A DNA stretch of 6,276 bases from an uncultured Prevotellaceae bacterium. Lineage in GTDB: Bacteria; Bacteroidota; Bacteroidia; Bacteroidales; Muribaculaceae. Both the position numbers and the translations under genes were made by a program. The notes under the pieces are model-generated. The model was not told the DNA's origin. It was given only the letters and a program-made list of their open reading frames with translations, and did no database searches. Location of the stretch: NCBI GenBank assembly GCA_945983195.1, contig CAMFSS010000130.1, forward strand, positions 1 to 6,276, in the 5' to 3' direction. Below are positions 5,669-6,276 of this stretch, piece after piece (the stretch's first letter is position 1; each line of letters opens with the position of its first letter).

Positions 5669-6145
5669 ATGACACTACCGGCAAGCATTTTCACATCTGT
5701 GGAATTCTACACCATAGCCGTAACGGTTGCAATTCTGATTGTGGGATTCATCTTCAATCCCTCACGCCACTCGCCTGCCATGACCTACATATACGCAGCT
5801 ACAGTAGAGCCGGCAACCGACGGTGAACCCGATGGAAAATCGCTGGAGATTGAGTCGCTCGACGACTTCACCCTCCTCGTCAGGCGGCGGTGCGCTCCTC
5901 TGCCCGAAGGCTCTACCGCCTACGTCAATGCCGACTTGGTCGACGACAAGCTATCACTCACTGAGAAGCACACCACACAATCGCCATGCGCACCGCTCGT
6001 ATGCTACGACATTTCGGTGAGAATCGACTGCCTCAAAGCCGCTCGCTACCACTTGCGTTACGATGTGCCCGACTCCGGGCTGTGGGCTGTGGGCGTGATA
6101 GTGAACCGCGACCGTTTCAGCACTGCCACCAGGCTACGGCTGTGA
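5669..6145 (+). CDS. Uncharacterised membrane-anchored protein (158 residues)
   Basis: I do not recognise this protein. From ATG 5669 it has a short N-terminus, one membrane segment at about residues 10-30 (EFYTIAVTVAILIVGFIF), then about 125 residues that look soluble and rich in beta strands. These have an acidic first half (EPATDGEPDGKSLEIESLDD), four cysteines (in RRRC, SPC, VC and DC contexts) and a C-terminal part with YHLRYDVPDSGLWAVGVIVNRD. With no cleavage site visible, the segment is probably a signal anchor with the rest in the periplasm; the reverse orientation is possible. An in-frame GTG at 5639 would add ten residues but overlaps the promoter box, so ATG is preferred. There is no Shine-Dalgarno; the leader is AT-rich. 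It is transcribed divergently from the TlpA-like gene, and a second plus-strand gene follows 94 bases later. That it is a real gene is supported by its position behind a promoter box, a consistent frame and the membrane segment. Confidence 0.75.
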   Translation: MTLPASIFTSVEFYTIAVTVAILIVGFIFNPSRHSPAMTYIYAATVEPATDGEPDGKSLEIESLDDFTLLVRRRCAPLPEGSTAYVNADLVDDKLSLTEKHTTQSPCAPLVCYDISVRIDCLKAARYHLRYDVPDSGLWAVGVIVNRDRFSTATRLRL

Positions 6146-6158
6146 GCTGCCTTTCGCC

Positions 6159-6166
6159 TATTTTTG
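6159..6166 (+). promoter_or_regulatory. Possible -7 box for the gene starting at 6240
   Basis: TATTTTTG matches TAnnTTTG, 14 bases behind the stop of the 158-residue protein gene. A convincing TTG at -33 is not visible. A start near 6172 would give a leader of about 65-70 bases. A weaker TAATTTTC at 6221-6228 is an alternative. Confidence 0.4.
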
Positions 6167-6239
6167 CACCCGACACACAATTAAGCGACATTTAGCGCGT
6201 TAAATTAATAACTGACTTCATAATTTTCACCCTACTATT

Positions 6240-6276
6240 ATGACAATATTGCGCAACATATTCCTGACTCTCACCC
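6240..6276 (+). CDS. Start of a further gene, cut by the window edge (product unknown)
   Basis: ATG at 6240 opens a frame of twelve codons to the edge, reading MTILRNIFLTLT. A basic residue followed by a hydrophobic run looks like the beginning of a signal peptide or membrane segment. The preceding 94 bases hold no other gene and contain a -7-like box. Too little is present to name a product. Confidence 0.45.
   Translation, partial: MTILRNIFLTLT

Overview
The window looks like a chromosomal segment of a Bacteroidales bacterium (gut Bacteroidaceae, Prevotellaceae or Muribaculaceae type; the family cannot be fixed by eye). The evidence is the Bacteroidota -7 promoter box TAnnTTTG in front of a tRNA gene and other genes, starts without Shine-Dalgarno sequences, a TlpA-type lipoprotein with an apparent DUF4369-like N-terminus, and an exopolysaccharide export/co-polymerase pair of the Bacteroides kind with a GYGYGYG tyrosine tail.

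Left part (1-3762, all minus strand): the start of an exopolysaccharide operon. Reading leftward it holds a Wza-like export lipoprotein (3762-2956), a Wzc-like chain-length regulator/BY-kinase (2927-612) and the beginning of a Wzy/O-antigen-ligase-like membrane protein (510 to beyond the left edge). The Wza-like gene is intact. The Wzc-like gene has two in-frame stop codons (897-899 and 855-857) inside the kinase domain, and the third gene has one (271-273). In both genes the same frame continues with clear coding sense past the stops, so these are nonsense changes and not frameshifts. Unless they are sequence errors, export may persist while polymerisation and kinase-controlled chain length are lost. 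Hairpins lie before the operon (3871-3913) and between its second and third genes (542-581).

Middle (3923-5261, minus strand): a tRNA-Lys(CTT) gene with a good promoter and a terminator, and a TlpA/thioredoxin-fold lipoprotein gene with its own hairpin terminator.

Right part: a 407-base divergent intergenic region (5262-5668) dominated by a tandem array of a 75-bp unit (3 full copies plus 62 bp). Its sequence variation is confined to two hairpin modules, and every copy carries a leftward TATCTTTG box. To the right are a plus-strand gene for an unrecognised 158-residue membrane-anchored protein and the first codons of another plus-strand gene running off the edge.

The most noteworthy observations are the triple nonsense interruption of the exopolysaccharide operon and the structured, promoter-like repeat array. 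No wholly new multi-gene system is supported by this window.
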